A stretch of DNA of 64,000 nucleotides from a virus: positions 144,487-208,486 of IMG/VR virus record IMGVR_UViG_3300022744_000022; one strand, given 5' to 3'. A program made the translations under genes and the position numbers. This document shows positions 32,085-40,537 of the stretch, one piece after another (positions within the stretch are counted from its first letter, which is position 1; each line of letters starts with the position of its first letter). Below the pieces are notes generated by a model. That model worked only from the letters and a program-made list of their open reading frames with translations, was not told the origin of the DNA and made no database searches.

Positions 32085-34019
32085 ATGGGACTTAAAAAGT
32101 ACGTTGTTGAGAACCTGATCAGCAACACCACGGAATTTCACCTCTACATCCATGAGGCACACGCTAACGCGAGTGACAGCAACTCAGGTCTAGATCCTAA
32201 CTTCCCGTTAGCCTCCTGGGCGGCGGCAGAAGCCAAGACCCCGCTCGACACCAAAGCCCATTTGTTCTGGCACATGGGCCCCCACTCGGGAAGCGGCTAC
32301 ACCCTGACCCCGTGCCGACAGCGCATCCTACGCAACTGCAACTGGTACATCCTGGGTGACGGCGGCGGAAACGATGCACTGGCCCGTAACGTCTTGACCA
32401 GCGGCTCCGTAGCCAGTTCGGCAGACAATGCAATCTTCATCCCCGTCAGTGTTCCGGCGGCCCACGCTTGGAAGGGTAAGTCGCTGCGTTGGACCTCAGG
32501 CGCTAACTCGGGGGCCGGGTTCGATCAAGAACTGCGAACCATCACATCACAGACGGGTGGCATCATTTTGGCCAACCCGGTCGCGAATACGATCCAACCG
32601 GGCGACACCTTCGAGGTCTTCATCGGGACCACGAACCTGTTGCTGCTCGATAGTAGCGCAAACCCGCCGAGCGCCGACCTAGAACCTATATTCAACGCAA
32701 CAGGGCTCATCCCGTCTCAAGCTCCCCGAGATATCAGTGCCCCGCCAACCCCCAACTACGTTTCGCAAGACAACTCTACGGGACGTATCGTTCTAGTGAA
32801 CGTCAATTTGCTGGGCACCCTGGCGCTACCCAGCTCGCACTTCTTGGTCATCCGCGAGAGCGCTCTTGTCATGTACGGCGTCACCAACATGACAGGGCTT
32901 GGGGACGATACTGGAGGTTCGTACCAAGGCTTCTATCAAGGGGCGGACATCTTGATGGGGTACGATACGGTGCTCACTTACGTCGGAGCAACATTCTCCG
33001 CCAAAAACGGACCCTTTACAGGTTTGGCCTCAACGGACTCACAGTGGGTGGGCTGGGGACGTGGCCACGGTCACGGAAATCAAGCGGTCAGCCAAGATAC
33101 CCCTTTCCTACTGTGTCTCGGTGGAAACCACCGGGGCTTCGTATCCTCACCTTCCTTTGTCATCACCAACGGTAGATTGGGTCTCTATGGGAACTCGATC
33201 GTTGAGCCCGGAAGCATCATGGGCTTTGGGGTATCCGGTTTGGGTGGGGTGCTTGAACTCGGCCTGTTTGCCGGAGGGATTTGGGACTACACAACGATCA
33301 CTGGCGACGGCCCCTTGGCGTTGGACCTCAGCTCTGCTGTTAACGCAGGGTTTGATTTGGTGAGCAACTTATCTGGTTCCCCTGCGTTGGAGCTGGGAAG
33401 TGGGAGCCACGTCCTTTGGTTGGGAGGCGACATCACTTGTACCCCCGCCACGGCCAACACCGAAGTAGTGCGCCTCTTAGAGGGGTCGAGCTTCACCACT
33501 AGCGCCAATCTTAGCATCACCGACGGTAATGGAGCGCAAGACGTGATGACCATCGGGGGTATCACCAGGTTGACTCAAATCCCGGGCATAAATTATGCCG
33601 ATGCAGGGTGCAGGTGGACCACAGAAGTGGGTACACCTGCTGGGGGTACAATCGCGGACTACTCAGACTCCCGTACCGTCCAGACCACGGACGCCACGGT
33701 CACCACTATCCTGACCTACACAACCCGTTCAGATCTCAGCGTGATCTCAATTCACGCAACCGTCTGGGGCATCGCAACTGGAACAGGGGACGCCGCCAAG
33801 TACGTGATCGAAGCCACGTTCTACCGCGATGGGTCCAGTGTGGTAACCCAGAAAAACGTGGCCTTCCTCTCGACCTACGAATCGCAAGCCGCTTGGAACG
33901 CGAGTTTCACCATCTCGGGGCAAGACATTTGGATGCAAGTGCAAGGCGACGTTGGAACAGTCGTTGACTGGCGCTGCAAAGCCACCATCGATGAGAGCGT
34001 CGGCACGGGTGGTGCCTAA
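32085..34019 (+). CDS. Tail spike or fibre-like beta-rich protein
   Basis: 644 residues, ATG preceded by GGAGAAAG. Low charge, rich in Gly/Ser/Thr/Asn with many short strands; the middle (~350-490) reads like a parallel beta-helix. The C-terminal ~110 residues (TTDATVTTILTYTTRSD, VISIHATVWGIATG) resemble a domain often found at the ends of phage structural proteins. A receptor-binding or virion-surface role is inferred. Confidence 0.7.
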   Translation: MGLKKYVVENLISNTTEFHLYIHEAHANASDSNSGLDPNFPLASWAAAEAKTPLDTKAHLFWHMGPHSGSGYTLTPCRQRILRNCNWYILGDGGGNDALARNVLTSGSVASSADNAIFIPVSVPAAHAWKGKSLRWTSGANSGAGFDQELRTITSQTGGIILANPVANTIQPGDTFEVFIGTTNLLLLDSSANPPSADLEPIFNATGLIPSQAPRDISAPPTPNYVSQDNSTGRIVLVNVNLLGTLALPSSHFLVIRESALVMYGVTNMTGLGDDTGGSYQGFYQGADILMGYDTVLTYVGATFSAKNGPFTGLASTDSQWVGWGRGHGHGNQAVSQDTPFLLCLGGNHRGFVSSPSFVITNGRLGLYGNSIVEPGSIMGFGVSGLGGVLELGLFAGGIWDYTTITGDGPLALDLSSAVNAGFDLVSNLSGSPALELGSGSHVLWLGGDITCTPATANTEVVRLLEGSSFTTSANLSITDGNGAQDVMTIGGITRLTQIPGINYADAGCRWTTEVGTPAGGTIADYSDSRTVQTTDATVTTILTYTTRSDLSVISIHATVWGIATGTGDAAKYVIEATFYRDGSSVVTQKNVAFLSTYESQAAWNASFTISGQDIWMQVQGDVGTVVDWRCKATIDESVGTGGA

Positions 34020-34348
34020 TGCAGTAGGCGCTGGACCTCGGTGAAACGCACCGTACCCTCGTGGGTACGGTGCAGGTCCAGGATCACTTTCACGTTGGGC
34101 CGTTCGTAGATAGAAGCGAGGAACGTGGCCTCGTCTTGGATCTGCTTGATCGTCTCCCACGTAATGTTCCCCGCCTCCAGCACTTCCCTGAGCTTCTCAG
34201 CGGATGAAAAGCACGGGAGGTACAGGTCAGGGCTACCCGGCAGCTTGAGAAAAACGGGCTCTGTCCCGGCCCAAGGAAAGACAGCGCCCGTAAGTGTGAT
34301 AACACTGGGCTCTCTACCTGTGGGCTGTGGGCCATCGCCTTCGTTCAC
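34016..34348 (-). CDS. Protein of unknown function
   Basis: 110 residues from GTG 34348, chosen for the GAGAAGG site upstream (TTG 34381 would add 11 residues). Contains VFLKLPGSPDLYLPCFSSAE and a helix REVLEAG. Its last codons overlap a long hairpin. Converges with the spike gene. Confidence 0.65.
   Translation of the reverse strand: MNEGDGPQPTGREPSVITLTGAVFPWAGTEPVFLKLPGSPDLYLPCFSSAEKLREVLEAGNITWETIKQIQDEATFLASIYERPNVKVILDLHRTHEGTVRFTEVQRLLH
34032..34080. terminator. Long hairpin at convergent gene ends
   Basis: GCACCGTACCC and GGGTACGGTGC form a perfect 11-pair stem with loop TCGT. An outer TGGACCT/AGGTCCA stem adds seven pairs. It lies 13 bases after the spike stop, inside the C-terminal codons of the minus gene. 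No U-tract. Confidence 0.65.
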
Positions 34349-34363
34349 ACTTGCCGCCTTCTC

Positions 34364-34549
34364 GTGATAGCCGTGGATCAAAAAGTTCGCGATCGTAAGA
34401 CGCTATATCGTAAAGCCCGCTCATGGGCGCGTCACCATAAAAGCGCTGCAAGCTTCGAGGATTTCATCCGCAGCCGCTGGCCCACAGTAATCGAACGGCT
34501 TGGCGAGGTTGAGTTCCAGCACCTGATCGCCTACGTGTGGAAGCTCTAA
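34364..34549 (+). CDS. Small basic helical protein
   Basis: 61 residues from GTG 34364 (GTG 34373 possible). Arg/Lys-rich (KVRDRKTLYRKARSWARHH) then RSRWPTVIERLGEVEFQHL. Overlaps the next minus gene end by four bases. Confidence 0.6.
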   Translation: MIAVDQKVRDRKTLYRKARSWARHHKSAASFEDFIRSRWPTVIERLGEVEFQHLIAYVWKL

Positions 34550-34941
34550 CGTTTGGGGAGCGCTGCAACAAGAACCCGAAGGGCCTCACGGGCCCGCTTC
34601 CCGGGCTTGAGCCCCAGCTCGGTATCCTCGAAGTCTTCGATGAACTCCCCGCAAGGACGATCTGGGAAGAACCCGATCGCCACATAGGACTCGGGATCCG
34701 CGTAGAACTGAACCGCGTGGATCAGGAGCCCTTGTTGATCCGCCACGATCGTGTGGACCAACGCTGCATCGAGCGCCCTGATTTCGCTCAACAGGCCTTT
34801 GCACAAGGTTCTGAGCCCGCTGGTCCGAACCCCTGCGGTCCTCAGCCCTAAAGCGTCCTGGAGGGCCTTGTACCGTTGATCACGCAACGCCTGAAGCACC
34901 TGAACGTGCTTCGATTGCGGACCGGCAGTCGTGTCCCCCAT
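34546..34941 (-). CDS. Protein of unknown function
   Basis: 131 residues from ATG 34941. Helical N-terminal half (VQVLQALRDQRYKALQDAL), then beta segments LLIHAVQFYADPESYVAIGF and an acidic EFIEDFEDTE loop. No family recognised. Confidence 0.7.
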   Translation of the reverse strand: MGDTTAGPQSKHVQVLQALRDQRYKALQDALGLRTAGVRTSGLRTLCKGLLSEIRALDAALVHTIVADQQGLLIHAVQFYADPESYVAIGFFPDRPCGEFIEDFEDTELGLKPGKRAREALRVLVAALPKR

Positions 34942-34954
34942 GGCGGTACCTCGC

Positions 34955-35245
34955 TTATGCTTTTGGAATGAAGCTTTCCACGTCAAGCATTTGGATGTCT
35001 TCCACTGAGGCCAAACCGAGCTGAACCAGTGAGCCTTCGATGAACCCAAGCCAACGTGCGGCTCGCTCCAAACGACCTTGCTCCAGCACGCTTCGCGTTT
35101 CAGCGATCATCCACCGCAGGTGGCTCGCTTCTCCCAAGATAGGGATCACGGCATCGGGCTTCCGAGAAACAGTGGCGCTAGGGAACGTCGCGATTAACCG
35201 CGAGTCGTAGTGGTCCAGAAGGCGGCGGATGTGAGGGGCGTTCAT
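34955..35245 (-). CDS. Phage RWLGF-family small helical protein
   Basis: 96 residues. HLRWMIAETRSVLEQ then AARWLGFIEGSLVQLGLASVEDI. The gene at 57788 has the same pattern and is a paralogue. I recall similar small proteins in other phages; function unknown. Confidence 0.75.
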   Translation of the reverse strand: MNAPHIRRLLDHYDSRLIATFPSATVSRKPDAVIPILGEASHLRWMIAETRSVLEQGRLERAARWLGFIEGSLVQLGLASVEDIQMLDVESFIPKA

Positions 35246-35442
35246 GGTTTGCCCTTACACCGTCGCAGCCACTGATCGACCCAGAGTGTCCACCGTGTCA
35301 GGCGCGAGAGATCCCCGTGGGCTTGCAGCCACTTGGCATTCTCGACGTGGTACACCCACACCCAGGGCAACCAGATCGTGAAGAAAAAAGCCACGACGCC
35401 CAGGCAACCAAGCAGGATAAGGGCACCGCCGAACGCTTCCAT
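35242..35442 (-). CDS. Small membrane protein
   Basis: 66 residues from ATG 35442, four bases after the previous stop. One or two transmembrane segments (ALILLGCLGVVAFFFTIWLP), then a basic tail. Confidence 0.65.
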   Translation of the reverse strand: MEAFGGALILLGCLGVVAFFFTIWLPWVWVYHVENAKWLQAHGDLSRLTRWTLWVDQWLRRCKGKP

Positions 35443-35446
35443 CAAC

Positions 35447-35632
35447 TTAGCTCTGTCCACCGGCGGCCCTCCAGGCATCCCGAGCCATCGCGACGAAGCC
35501 TTCGGCAGTGATGTCCGCTTCGGTTTCAGCGAACCGGACGATACCGCGAAGCGCTTCAAGGACTGCCTCAGCAGGCGGGCATTCCGAATTGAGCAACGCG
35601 GCCTCGACCTCTTGGTACACGGGATGCGCCAT
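35447..35632 (-). CDS. Small helical protein
   Basis: 61 residues from ATG 35632 (GTG 35641 possible). A GGTGTAGTG box followed by CAGGGG lies directly upstream, as for the 4045 gene. Helical; no family recognised. Confidence 0.65.
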   Translation of the reverse strand: MAHPVYQEVEAALLNSECPPAEAVLEALRGIVRFAETEADITAEGFVAMARDAWRAAGGQS

Positions 35633-35656
35633 CCCCTGCACTACACCAACCCGTAA

Positions 35657-36190
35657 TCAGTCCCCGCTGGATCCGCCACTGCCCCCGTCGTAACCCCCAC
35701 CGCCGCTATCGTGAGACGAATAGGACGACGAATCGTGGGAGTGGCTTGGGGTGTCGTGGTGATAGGACGGTTCATGATGATGCACCGCCGGAGTATGCGG
35801 CGCAGGCTCGTAATGGTGGTGCGTCGCGACAGGGTGCTGCCGCACAGGTTCAGGGTCGTTAGAGAAGGCACTGAGGGGCACCAAATCCACCGCATCGGGC
35901 AGCGAATAGGGCAACGGATCCTCGACTGGTTGTGCCAGAGGCCGCGCCGACGAGTACAAGGGCTTTGAGGGTCTCGCCCTCTGTACACTCAAAGCTAGCG
36001 TAAGAGCTTGCGGAGTCCCCGAAGGCCGAACTGCGAAAGAGCTGCCCTGATCTTCGTCCTGATCCTCGTCCCCCTCCGCAGGATCTTCCGTGAAGGGTTG
36101 CTCAAGGTTGCGTCGGCGAGTCCGCTGATACAGCGCAAACCCGCCAAAGATTACGGTCACTAGAGTTACGAGTAGAACGACGTTTTCCAT
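35657..36190 (-). CDS. Membrane-anchored His/Ser/Gly-rich protein
   Basis: 177 residues from ATG 36190. An N-terminal transmembrane helix (VVLLVTLVTVIFGGFALY) precedes an acidic region and a His-rich tail with repeated HHH and a final GGGGYDGGSGGSSGD. The tail may bind metal or be disordered. Confidence 0.7.
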   Translation of the reverse strand: MENVVLLVTLVTVIFGGFALYQRTRRRNLEQPFTEDPAEGDEDQDEDQGSSFAVRPSGTPQALTLALSVQRARPSKPLYSSARPLAQPVEDPLPYSLPDAVDLVPLSAFSNDPEPVRQHPVATHHHYEPAPHTPAVHHHEPSYHHDTPSHSHDSSSYSSHDSGGGGYDGGSGGSSGD

Positions 36191-36198
36191 CAAGCCCC

Positions 36199-36384
36199 TC
36201 AATCAAGATCAATGTCGATATCTGAGACTGCATCCGCGACGGCTTCGATTACAGCCACCGCACCATCCGCCACAACGTCCGCCCCCAGGTCAGCGGCCAC
36301 GGAATTCTTGGACGAACGCCTGGTACTGGCGATCAAGATCCAGGTCACTACGCCAATGCCGAGAAGCCACCACACCCACGCCAT
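36199..36384 (-). CDS. Small single-pass membrane protein
   Basis: 61 residues with an N-terminal transmembrane helix (WVWWLLGIGVVTWILI), a basic stop-transfer STRRSSK and an acidic IDIDLD end. GAGG upstream of the ATG. Directly precedes the His-rich membrane protein gene. Confidence 0.65.
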   Translation of the reverse strand: MAWVWWLLGIGVVTWILIASTRRSSKNSVAADLGADVVADGAVAVIEAVADAVSDIDIDLD

Positions 36385-36393
36385 AGCCTAACC

Positions 36394-37083
36394 TCAACGT
36401 TGCAAGAACGGTTGCAGTGCTGCGAGGCGCTGGAACATCTCAGCCTCACGTTTCTCAATCCCATGGTAGTGCTCACGCCACTTCTTGGACAGAGCCTCAT
36501 ACAGCTCTTGGTCACGAGCATCGCCAGCCTTCCGCATCTCGGCGGACATCAAGTTGTCAGCCTCGTGCTCAGCTTTCCGCTCTACCGTCCAGTAGCGATA
36601 GAGCGCTTGAGCTTCATCGTAACGAGCCTTGTCCTCTGCGTACCAGGGCTCCGCCTTATCCTCATCGGTGAAACCCCTGAGTGCCGGATCCTTGGGCTTT
36701 TCCTGCTCGATGTAGAGCATGAGCGCTTTCCAGGATGCGAGCCACATGACAGCGGAAGGGAGCAAGTGATCGTACTCGTACGGCCACAGGTTATCCACAC
36801 CCCTCAGGTCCACCAAATGGTCCCGGTAGATCCAACGCGACTTGAACCGACGAAACCGATGCCCCGCGAAGCTGGCTTGAAGGGAGAGCCACTTCCCGAC
36901 TCGCTCAGACAGGAAGTAACGGACCGGGTACTCTCGCTTCACCCGTTCATCCCAGTCTTCCCACGTCGGACCTTCTTGGAACGGCGTCAGTCTGCGACAC
37001 CCGAGGGCGTCACAATCGGACATCCCGAGCGCTTGAGGGCCCGGGACTTCGAGCAGCTTGCGAATCTTGAGGCGAAGACTCAT
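36394..37083 (-). CDS. Protein of unknown function
   Basis: 229 residues from ATG 37083, after a GGTGTACAAAGG stretch. MSLRLKIRKLLEVPG start; charged helices with many Trp and Tyr; C-terminal coiled-coil-like part (EMRKAGDARDQELYEALSKK). No family recognised. Confidence 0.7.
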   Translation of the reverse strand: MSLRLKIRKLLEVPGPQALGMSDCDALGCRRLTPFQEGPTWEDWDERVKREYPVRYFLSERVGKWLSLQASFAGHRFRRFKSRWIYRDHLVDLRGVDNLWPYEYDHLLPSAVMWLASWKALMLYIEQEKPKDPALRGFTDEDKAEPWYAEDKARYDEAQALYRYWTVERKAEHEADNLMSAEMRKAGDARDQELYEALSKKWREHYHGIEKREAEMFQRLAALQPFLQR

Positions 37084-37105
37084 TGGCCCCTTTGTACACC
37101 GAAAG

Positions 37106-37134
37106 CTAGAAGTTTTCTGCCAGTTGGTGTAATG
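37106..37134 (+). promoter_or_regulatory. Two-part CTAG...GTGTAATG promoter
   Basis: CTAGAAGTTTT, 16 bases after CTAG, GGTGTAATG; ATG 37146 follows 11 bases later. A minus GGTGTACA box lies back to back at about 37093. Confidence 0.8.
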
Positions 37135-37145
37135 TTTATTCAGCC

Positions 37146-37922
37146 ATGACTTTGACTCGCCACGACTGGGACATGCTCTTGATTGCTCAAGATGCCGACG
37201 TGCGTCTTGAGGCGATTCAGCAAGAGGGCCTTCTCCAGGCCACATTCCCGGCATTACAGACTCTTGTGGGCTTTGGGGGCCAGGATTCCGGGCATAAAGA
37301 CCTCTGGGCACACACCAAGCAAGTGGTGATCCAAACGGTCCCTCAGGTGTTGTGTCGGTGGGCAGCCCTGTTTCACGATGTAGGGAAGCCACAGTCGTTC
37401 ACTCGCGTGGACGGTAAGATCGCCTTCCACCATCACGAGGAAACGTCGGCTCGCATTTTCAAGCGGGTTGCACGTGAAACCGCGCTATTTCAGCCCGGAG
37501 AGCTTGACGAGATCACGTTCGTGATCCGGCATTTGGGGCATGTAGAGGCCTACGAGTCTGATTGGACCGATTCGGCGATCCGGCGGCTCACCCGCGAACT
37601 CGGTACCCACCTTGATTCTGTGTTTGCGGTGGCAAGGGCGGACTGCACAACTGCCCGACCTGAGAAGCGGCAACGGCAGCTCAAGCGAGTTCACGAGCTT
37701 CGGACGCGCATCGACACTCTTGCGGCCTTGGACGCAGTGCCACCGGCGCTCCCCACGGGGCTTGGGGACGTGCTGATGCAGCGGTTGGGCATGCAGCCCG
37801 GCCCCGAGTTTGGAGCCGTCATGCGGGGGCTCAAGGCCCGTGTCGAGGCTGGGGAACTGCCCCGCAACGCGGACTTTGAAGTTTACCTCGCGACCTTGGA
37901 CAAGCAACGTGGCGGACTCTAG
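37146..37922 (+). CDS. Solitary HD domain of CCA-adding-enzyme type
   Basis: 258 residues. The sequence tracks the part of bacterial CCA-adding enzymes that follows the body domain: an LWAHTKQVV helix, RWAALFHDVGKPQSF with the HD pair, a HHHEETSA helix, SDWTDSAIRRLTRELG and VARADCTT. No nucleotidyltransferase core is fused to it; the core-containing protein is at 5859-7043. It may act with that protein as a split enzyme, or alone as a phosphohydrolase. Confidence 0.82.
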   Translation: MTLTRHDWDMLLIAQDADVRLEAIQQEGLLQATFPALQTLVGFGGQDSGHKDLWAHTKQVVIQTVPQVLCRWAALFHDVGKPQSFTRVDGKIAFHHHEETSARIFKRVARETALFQPGELDEITFVIRHLGHVEAYESDWTDSAIRRLTRELGTHLDSVFAVARADCTTARPEKRQRQLKRVHELRTRIDTLAALDAVPPALPTGLGDVLMQRLGMQPGPEFGAVMRGLKARVEAGELPRNADFEVYLATLDKQRGGL

Positions 37923-38247
37923 GCACTGGCGTCGTATTGGACGCAACCTGATCTTCCGCGTGATCCTTGATCGACGGGACTTCGCGTGGGAGTCCCGCAT
38001 GACTGTCCGGGGCTGGCTCCGCACGTGGGCGGCCCCGGACATCACGCTCTTGGGCTGGCCCGGGAAACGGTTCTGGCACGCCCACCTACGGTACCGGCTT
38101 CTCTACGGTGATGCAGATTGGCAGCACCACCGAGAGTACGCTCAGAAGCGTCACGCCGAGTGGGTTCAGAAGGCCAAGCCTCTGGAGCTACGGCGCAACG
38201 GCCTGGGATCGCTCTACGTGCATGCCCCTCAAGACGACGCCCGCTAA
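37909..38247 (+). CDS. Protein of unknown function
   Basis: 112 residues from GTG 37909, overlapping the HD gene by 14 bases. Arg/Trp-rich (RHWRRIGRNLIFRVILDRRD, WPGKRFWHAHLRYRLLYGD). No family recognised. Converges with the next gene. Confidence 0.65.
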   Translation: MADSRHWRRIGRNLIFRVILDRRDFAWESRMTVRGWLRTWAAPDITLLGWPGKRFWHAHLRYRLLYGDADWQHHREYAQKRHAEWVQKAKPLELRRNGLGSLYVHAPQDDAR

Positions 38248-38432
38248 CCGTTCGTGAAGCGCTTCCAGAGTGTCTGGGGCTGTACGCCGACCGCTTCGGC
38301 GTCGTTTGGTCCTGGGGTTGGGATCAAACGCCCGTGCTCGATGGCGAGGTAGACCACCTTACCGCTGGGATCCAGGGTGCAGAGGCGATCTTCCTCATCG
38401 ACGTACAGGTTCAACACTCGTAGCTCGGGCAT
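38244..38432 (-). CDS. Small protein with DRLCTLD core and TLWKRF tail
   Basis: 62 residues. [21 protein letters not shown] resembles a stretch of the 47777-48115 protein (FLDELGRLCLMDSRG), so the two may be paralogues. It ends TLWKRFTNG. A GGTGTAGCG box, inside the previous gene, lies seven bases before the ATG. Confidence 0.7.
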   Translation of the reverse strand: MPELRVLNLYVDEEDRLCTLDPSGKVVYLAIEHGRLIPTPGPNDAEAVGVQPQTLWKRFTNG

Positions 38433-39036
38433 GCTCTTGCGCTACACCATCGGCCATGGCCTGCGCTTGGAAGAAAGCCCGCTTCTTAGCACAAGAGGTG
38501 CCTTCCAAGGGACATGTAGGTCCCGTTCGCTTAGCCCAATTACAATTTGCGCACAAAGTCTGAAAGCCTGGGGGAAATTTCTGCGCCACCAACCAAGAAA
38601 AAATCTGCGTGACTTTCTTACGGTGCTCTCTACCCCCACCGGCTACATGATCAATTTGCAGTAACCTCTCTTCTGGCTCTCCACAACAAGCACAAGCCTT
38701 CCCGTAATGTGCAAAGCATGCTAAACGGTCACGTTCGTAACGAGCTGTGGCCCAACGTCGAGCAGCAAATCGGTGATCCGCGTAATACCTGTTGTTGTAG
38801 TCAAAACACCTAGGGCATTTCCGATACCCCTCTTTGACTGGACGCCCGCACTCGCAAATCCCGCGATCCCGTAGTTTCTTCTTGCGGTTAGCCCGGTATT
38901 CATTCTGGACCAGATTACAAGGGTCACAATGATTCTTGGATACGCCCGGCTGAAATGGCTGGCGGCACTTCATACAGAGCCCCGCCTCTTTGAAGCGTTT
39001 TCTACGTGCCTTCTCTGCTTCAGATGCGGCTGACAT
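38395..39036 (-). CDS. HNH endonuclease with N-terminal zinc ribbons
   Basis: 213 residues. Three Cys-pair clusters (CMKC, CDPC, CECG/CPRC) precede an HNH core: [29 protein letters not shown]. The central DH and zinc knuckles are intact. The C-terminal 13 codons overlap the next gene. Likely a homing-type nuclease. Confidence 0.85.
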   Translation of the reverse strand: MSAASEAEKARRKRFKEAGLCMKCRQPFQPGVSKNHCDPCNLVQNEYRANRKKKLRDRGICECGRPVKEGYRKCPRCFDYNNRYYADHRFAARRWATARYERDRLACFAHYGKACACCGEPEERLLQIDHVAGGGREHRKKVTQIFSWLVAQKFPPGFQTLCANCNWAKRTGPTCPLEGTSCAKKRAFFQAQAMADGVAQEHARATSVEPVRR

Positions 39037-39577
39037 TCTCCTGAAGCATCTTTATAAATAGTTCCCCCTGTTCCTGTGCATCGGACAGGGCGACATGGGT
39101 ATGGGGGTTCTTGGAAAACCAACGCTTGGGCATGTTCCGCTTAGTAGCCTTTCGGAAGTCGCTCTTGAGCATGCACATGGCGAACGTCTTGATGTCTAGG
39201 CCGGAGAACGAGAAGGGGCTCTCGCCCGCGAACCTGATCAAGTACCAGTACACGAACATGAAGTCGTACGTGGCGGGGTACCCGACGAACACAGGCTTGC
39301 CAGGAAGGCCCTTGAGCCACTCTAGGTAGCCCTTCATGGCATCCACGGGGGTCACAAGGCCTTGACGGCACGCTGCCCAAGCCTCGGGCTGCCCCGCCCA
39401 CCATTCGGCGGTTTTGGGGTCTGCGGAGGCCCCTGGTAGCGTTTCTAGATTCCGCGTGAAGGTGTCGAGCAACGTGCCCTCTGACGAGAAGGCAGCGGAT
39501 CCGAAGCTCAGCATCGAGTTGGGGCCGGGGATTGGGCCGTCGGATTTAATGTCTGTGGAGACGTAGATTTCTTGCAT
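39020..39577 (-). CDS. DEDDh exonuclease-like protein with altered first motif
   Basis: 185 residues. [21 protein letters not shown] matches Exo I of a phage 3'-5' exonuclease family, but the usual DxE reads D9-I-K11 (codon AAA instead of GAA). Exo II is [15 protein letters not shown] and Exo III is [11 protein letters not shown]. Loss of the metal-binding Glu may abolish catalysis. A GGTGTAGCG box precedes the start. Confidence 0.82.
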   Translation of the reverse strand: MQEIYVSTDIKSDGPIPGPNSMLSFGSAAFSSEGTLLDTFTRNLETLPGASADPKTAEWWAGQPEAWAACRQGLVTPVDAMKGYLEWLKGLPGKPVFVGYPATYDFMFVYWYLIRFAGESPFSFSGLDIKTFAMCMLKSDFRKATKRNMPKRWFSKNPHTHVALSDAQEQGELFIKMLQENVSRI

Positions 39578-39585
39578 CCTGGCCG

Positions 39586-39604
39586 CTACACCAAGCCGGT
39601 GTAC
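39586..39604. promoter_or_regulatory. Back-to-back GGTGTA boxes between divergent genes
   Basis: A minus GGTGTAG box and a plus GGTGTAC box abut (CTACACC-AAG-CCGGTGTAC). They serve the exonuclease gene and the 39614 gene, about ten bases from each start. Confidence 0.55.
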
Positions 39605-39613
39605 TCTGCCCGG

Positions 39614-40036
39614 GTGCTCATCAACCTACTCGGCCCGATCATCCTTGCACCGTACGCGGATCGGGATGAACTCAGCTTCTTGACCAAGGACACGCGCCCT
39701 AAGGGCCTCGTGACTGTGATCCACGACGGCCTTGTGTACAAACAGCAAGGGGGCGAGCGGCAGGTCTTGGTTGAGGCGTACTGGCAAGTCCAAGAAGGTG
39801 TGATCCGAACCGCAATCCCGCTCAACCAAGCCTGTGGGCATAAGTTCTACTGTGGACACGTCTGGACCTCAGAACACGGCGAGTTCAACGTCAACAACCG
39901 CATCGTCTCAGTGTGCCTCAATGACGACATCTTGATCGTTACCCCTACGGGCGGGCAACCGCTGATGCTTGACCTTGGGCTAAAGATGGAAATCACGCAG
40001 GAAAAGCGAACCCTCTGGGATCTCTTGGCTGACTAG
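39614..40036 (+). CDS. Protein of unknown function with LWDLLAD tail
   Basis: 140 residues from GTG 39614, just after a GGTGTAC box. Beta-rich ([37 protein letters not shown]). Ends [11 protein letters not shown], the shared C-terminal tail. Confidence 0.75.
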   Translation: MLINLLGPIILAPYADRDELSFLTKDTRPKGLVTVIHDGLVYKQQGGERQVLVEAYWQVQEGVIRTAIPLNQACGHKFYCGHVWTSEHGEFNVNNRIVSVCLNDDILIVTPTGGQPLMLDLGLKMEITQEKRTLWDLLAD

Positions 40037-40058
40037 GACGCCTGGTGTATAGAGCGCC

Positions 40059-40439
40059 ATGCCAGATATCAATCCAGGGATCCGCCTTACCGTCGGGATG
40101 TTGAACGCAGCCGGACACAAAACCACTGACTCGGGGGATGGCGAAACCCGCGACTTCACGTGCGATCGTGAAAAACCCTACGTGGTCGTGGTTTCGACCC
40201 CCGAGCGCCTCGTTCAAGAAGCTCAAGAGATCGTCCAACTCTTGAAGGCCAACGGGATCTTGGTTTCGCCCATCGGGGACGACGAAGCCGGTGGCGTACA
40301 AATCCAAGCTACCTACGACCCCAGCATGGGGCAGGAACACGGCGCAGCACTGATCGATCTTTCCGGGATTCACGACCGGATGCTGCCGCCGGTCATCATT
40401 TTCATGGGGCCCTGCGTGCCCTTTTGCACAGGCAGTTGA
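40059..40439 (+). CDS. Protein of unknown function
   Basis: 126 residues. A GGTGTATAG box is seven bases upstream. VGMLNAAGHKTTDSGDGE and PYVVVVSTPERLVQEAQEIVQLLK suggest an alpha/beta domain of the kind found in other phage small proteins. Function unknown. Confidence 0.7.
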   Translation: MPDINPGIRLTVGMLNAAGHKTTDSGDGETRDFTCDREKPYVVVVSTPERLVQEAQEIVQLLKANGILVSPIGDDEAGGVQIQATYDPSMGQEHGAALIDLSGIHDRMLPPVIIFMGPCVPFCTGS

Positions 40440-40465
40440 AAACAAGCCTTGCGCCCTTCTCGGTC

Positions 40466-40503
40466 GGTGTAGTAGAACCGGGTGTCCTTGAATCGGTGTA
40501 GTA
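40466..40503 (+). promoter_or_regulatory. Tandem GGTGTAGTA boxes before the ABC operon
   Basis: Two identical GGTGTAGTA boxes, 20 bases apart. Neither has CTAG/TTGA at exactly 16 bases; TTGC lies 13 bases before the first. Start of the operon at 40538. Confidence 0.6.
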
Positions 40504-40537
40504 AGGGGACCCGGACTACCCGGCGAGAAAGAGTCGA

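Noticed and set aside
36150-36185. CTAGAGTTAC in the His-rich membrane protein gene as a promoter
   Set aside because: No GTGTA-type box follows at 15-17 bases and the site lies inside a gene on the other strand.
37146-37922. HD protein as DatZ (dATP hydrolase) partner of PurZ
   Set aside because: The residues around the HD pair and the downstream SDWTDSAIRRL and RADCTT segments fit CCA-type HD domains instead.
40448-40474. TTGC plus GGTGTAGTA as a full two-part promoter
   Set aside because: Spacing is 13 bases against 15-17 at the other sites, so only the boxes are reported.
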